A stretch of 7,079 nt of DNA, from NCBI GenBank assembly GCA_022712475.1, contig JALAGK010000458.1, positions 1 through 7,079 on the forward strand. The letters run 5' to 3'. The stretch's first letter is position 1. Every line of letters begins with the position of its first letter. The DNA is from Enterobacteriaceae bacterium (GTDB lineage: Bacteria; Pseudomonadota; Gammaproteobacteria; Enterobacterales; Enterobacteriaceae). A program made the position numbers and the translations under genes. The notes beneath the pieces were generated by a model. That model did not search any database. It saw only the letters and a program-made list of their open reading frames with translations, and was not told the DNA's origin. This document shows, one piece after another, positions 5,683-7,079 of this stretch.

Positions 5683-7079
5683 GCAACACCTTTACAGACG
5701 GCGCGTCACAGGCAGTCAGCGAAAAAAGTGAGTCGGCCAAATCGGGGCATAGCGGCTGCATTAACTCAGCCAGTAGCTGCCAGGCCTGCGGTGCAGTAGA
5801 CAGCGTCTCATCAGCCTGAATAACCGCAGCAAAATCCAGCGCCGCCTGTGCCATACCAGCAATGGAAAAGGCTTCAAGGGAGGCAAATGTCTGCCAGCGC
5901 AGGTAAGCCGCATGGCTGCATAAAGACTCAATGTGCTCTGCACTCAGGAAAGCGATATCGGTTATCTGCTCCGCCTGTTTTGCCAGCGGCAGAAAAGTCT
6001 GGCGATACCAGTCCTGGAACTGTTCGCGGCTAAAATTACTGACTGCGGTTTCAGGTGCGGTAAGCGCACAAAACAAGCGAATCGCATCCGCAGGATATTG
6101 TCCGGCCAGATCTTTAATCCACACAGCATGACCGCGGCTTGTGGAGAAATCTTCACCATCAAGTTTCAAAAAACGGTTGGTGATAAAGGTACCAGGGCGA
6201 GGTCCGTTCTGATCAGCCAGTAACAGGCTGCTGTAACCTACCGCATGGCTGTAGGAACAATCGAATCCCAGCAAATGCACCAGTTCTGTCTCGGGCGTCC
6301 ACCACTGAGCAAACTCCCCCCGCTCAGGGTGAGCAGCCAGATAGCTCTCAACGCAACTTCTGTAACCCGCTAAGCCTAAAAACCAGGTATGTACAGGGTA
6401 ATTATCCAGCGCCGTAACCGGCAGTCCGGCATCGCCAGGGCGCGTCAACGGCCAGCATTCATTCTCATTGCTCAGCACCTCATCCAGATAATCAGTGAGG
6501 CAATTTCGCATTGGGCGACTAGCTAAGGCGTGACGCACAGCAGGATAGTTTTGACCAATCTTCCAGATATGCTGTTTGACCTGGACGGGCTGCATCGCTC
6601 CCTGGCAGGACATACAGGTCATCGCATTGATTTTTTCGACATCCGGGACACGGGCGCAGTGCTCACACTGACTGGTATCGGAGGAGGTTCCACACCAGTT
6701 GCACTGCGTTCTGCCAAAGCCTTCATAGCCATACAGATTGCAGTCAGCACAATAGAAGGTCTTATGCGCTTTATACTGCGTTTGTCCTGCTATCAACCGG
6801 GCATAGTGCTCACCGGCATGCTGATAGGCTGGGGTGTCAGCGGCCTGCATGAACGTATCAAAACGAATATTAACCAGCTCCAGCGACAGCTTCATGGCCT
6901 GACGCATGAGCCGGGCATAGGCAAAAGGTTTTCTGCGTAACGCCTGCGTTTTTCTGGGTAAATAGCTTTGGTAATCATCACTATAGGTGACGAACAGGAC
7001 ATCATGTCCCAGGTATTTAAGACGCCGTTGCATGACATCAGCGGCGAGAAACGGTCCGGAAAGATGCCCCAGGTGCAGA
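5669..7079 (-). CDS. Methionyl-tRNA-synthetase-like enzyme, N-terminus cut by window edge
   Basis: Class I aminoacyl-tRNA-synthetase-like protein. 469 residues are visible, and the frame stays open through the right edge (7079). Seen: HLGH (visible residues 2-5, the HIGH motif), then GHDVLFVTYSDD, typical of MetRS. Four CxxC zinc knuckles follow at visible residues about 110-113, 126-129, 138-141 and 155-158 (DNA about 6605-6751). WFLGLAGY at about 232-239 keeps the Trp and Tyr of the MetRS methionine pocket, and SYSH at about 275-278 matches the YFH segment. The KMSKS position reads DFSTS followed by RG (310-314), so the second lysine is Thr. Only about 155 residues follow, so the helical anticodon-binding domain looks shortened. 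Known: cupin/MetRS-like proteins such as Spb40 and Tri28 use ATP to couple an amino acid to an N-hydroxyamine and form an N-N bond. Inference: this is such an enzyme, possibly with an N-terminal cupin beyond the edge. It is first in the visible operon and overlaps the next gene by 14 bp. A true tRNA ligase is less likely. Confidence 0.88.
   Translation of the reverse strand, partial: LHLGHLSGPFLAADVMQRRLKYLGHDVLFVTYSDDYQSYLPRKTQALRRKPFAYARLMRQAMKLSLELVNIRFDTFMQAADTPAYQHAGEHYARLIAGQTQYKAHKTFYCADCNLYGYEGFGRTQCNWCGTSSDTSQCEHCARVPDVEKINAMTCMSCQGAMQPVQVKQHIWKIGQNYPAVRHALASRPMRNCLTDYLDEVLSNENECWPLTRPGDAGLPVTALDNYPVHTWFLGLAGYRSCVESYLAAHPERGEFAQWWTPETELVHLLGFDCSYSHAVGYSSLLLADQNGPRPGTFITNRFLKLDGEDFSTSRGHAVWIKDLAGQYPADAIRLFCALTAPETAVSNFSREQFQDWYRQTFLPLAKQAEQITDIAFLSAEHIESLCSHAAYLRWQTFASLEAFSIAGMAQAALDFAAVIQADETLSTAPQAWQLLAELMQPLCPDLADSLFSLTACDAPSVKVLHESA

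Noticed and set aside
6530..6940. 136-residue plus-strand open frame
   Set aside because: It runs antisense across the zinc-knuckle region of the MetRS-like gene, where the minus-strand reading has clear family motifs. No plus-strand motif is visible.
5669..7079. Housekeeping methionyl-tRNA synthetase (metG)
   Set aside because: The changed KMSKS loop, short C-terminal domain and embedding in an operon with a ligase, carrier protein and flavoenzyme argue against it, although the N-terminus is not visible.
1..7079. Mobile element, CRISPR array, tRNA or riboswitch
   Set aside because: No transposase or integrase motif, direct repeat array, clover-leaf sequence or structured leader was seen. 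Coding density leaves no room for them.

Overview
The window reads as accessory DNA from a gammaproteobacterium, most likely from Enterobacterales (Pantoea/Erwinia/Serratia-like). The basis is moderate GC, codon choice and strong GGAGG-type ribosome binding sites; the genus is a guess. Every credible gene lies on the minus strand, so the unit is transcribed from right to left. Eight genes are packed with overlaps of 1 to 14 bp and one 37-bp gap. This looks like an internal slice of a single long operon whose promoter and both ends lie outside the window.

Layout in order of transcription: (1) 7079-5669, a methionyl-tRNA-synthetase-like protein whose N-terminus is cut by the right edge; (2) 5682-5218, a 154-residue protein of unknown function; (3) 5227-4745, a GNAT acyltransferase resembling diamine acetyltransferases; (4) 4707-3079, a stand-alone adenylation enzyme of NRPS type; (5) 3082-2432, a carrier protein fused to a cupin; (6) 2432-1386, an FAD-dependent amine/amino-acid oxidoreductase of the DAO (glycine/sarcosine oxidase) family; (7) 1389-463, a type 1 periplasmic-binding-protein fold with no signal peptide; (8) 466-1, the N-terminal part of an HSL-type alpha/beta hydrolase, cut by the left edge.

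Interpretation. A MetRS-like enzyme, a DAO-type flavoenzyme, a cupin, an AMP-forming ligase, a carrier protein and a GNAT enzyme together closely resemble, from memory, the hydrazinoacetate route of actinobacterial N-N-bond natural products (Spb39/Spb40 in s56-p1; Tri27 to Tri31 in triacsin). There a cupin/MetRS-like enzyme joins glycine to N6-hydroxylysine, a flavoenzyme cleaves the product to hydrazinoacetic acid, and a ligase, carrier protein and N-acyltransferase process it. I infer that this operon makes a hydrazine-, azo-, diazo- or hydrazone-containing small molecule. The lysine N-hydroxylase that would start such a route is not in the window and should lie nearby. The unusual parts are the carrier-cupin fusion, the cytosolic binding-protein-like protein, the unknown 154-residue protein and the hydrolase. 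The only non-coding stretch is the 37 bp between genes 3 and 4. I saw no tRNA or rRNA gene, insertion sequence, CRISPR array, terminator or convincing promoter.
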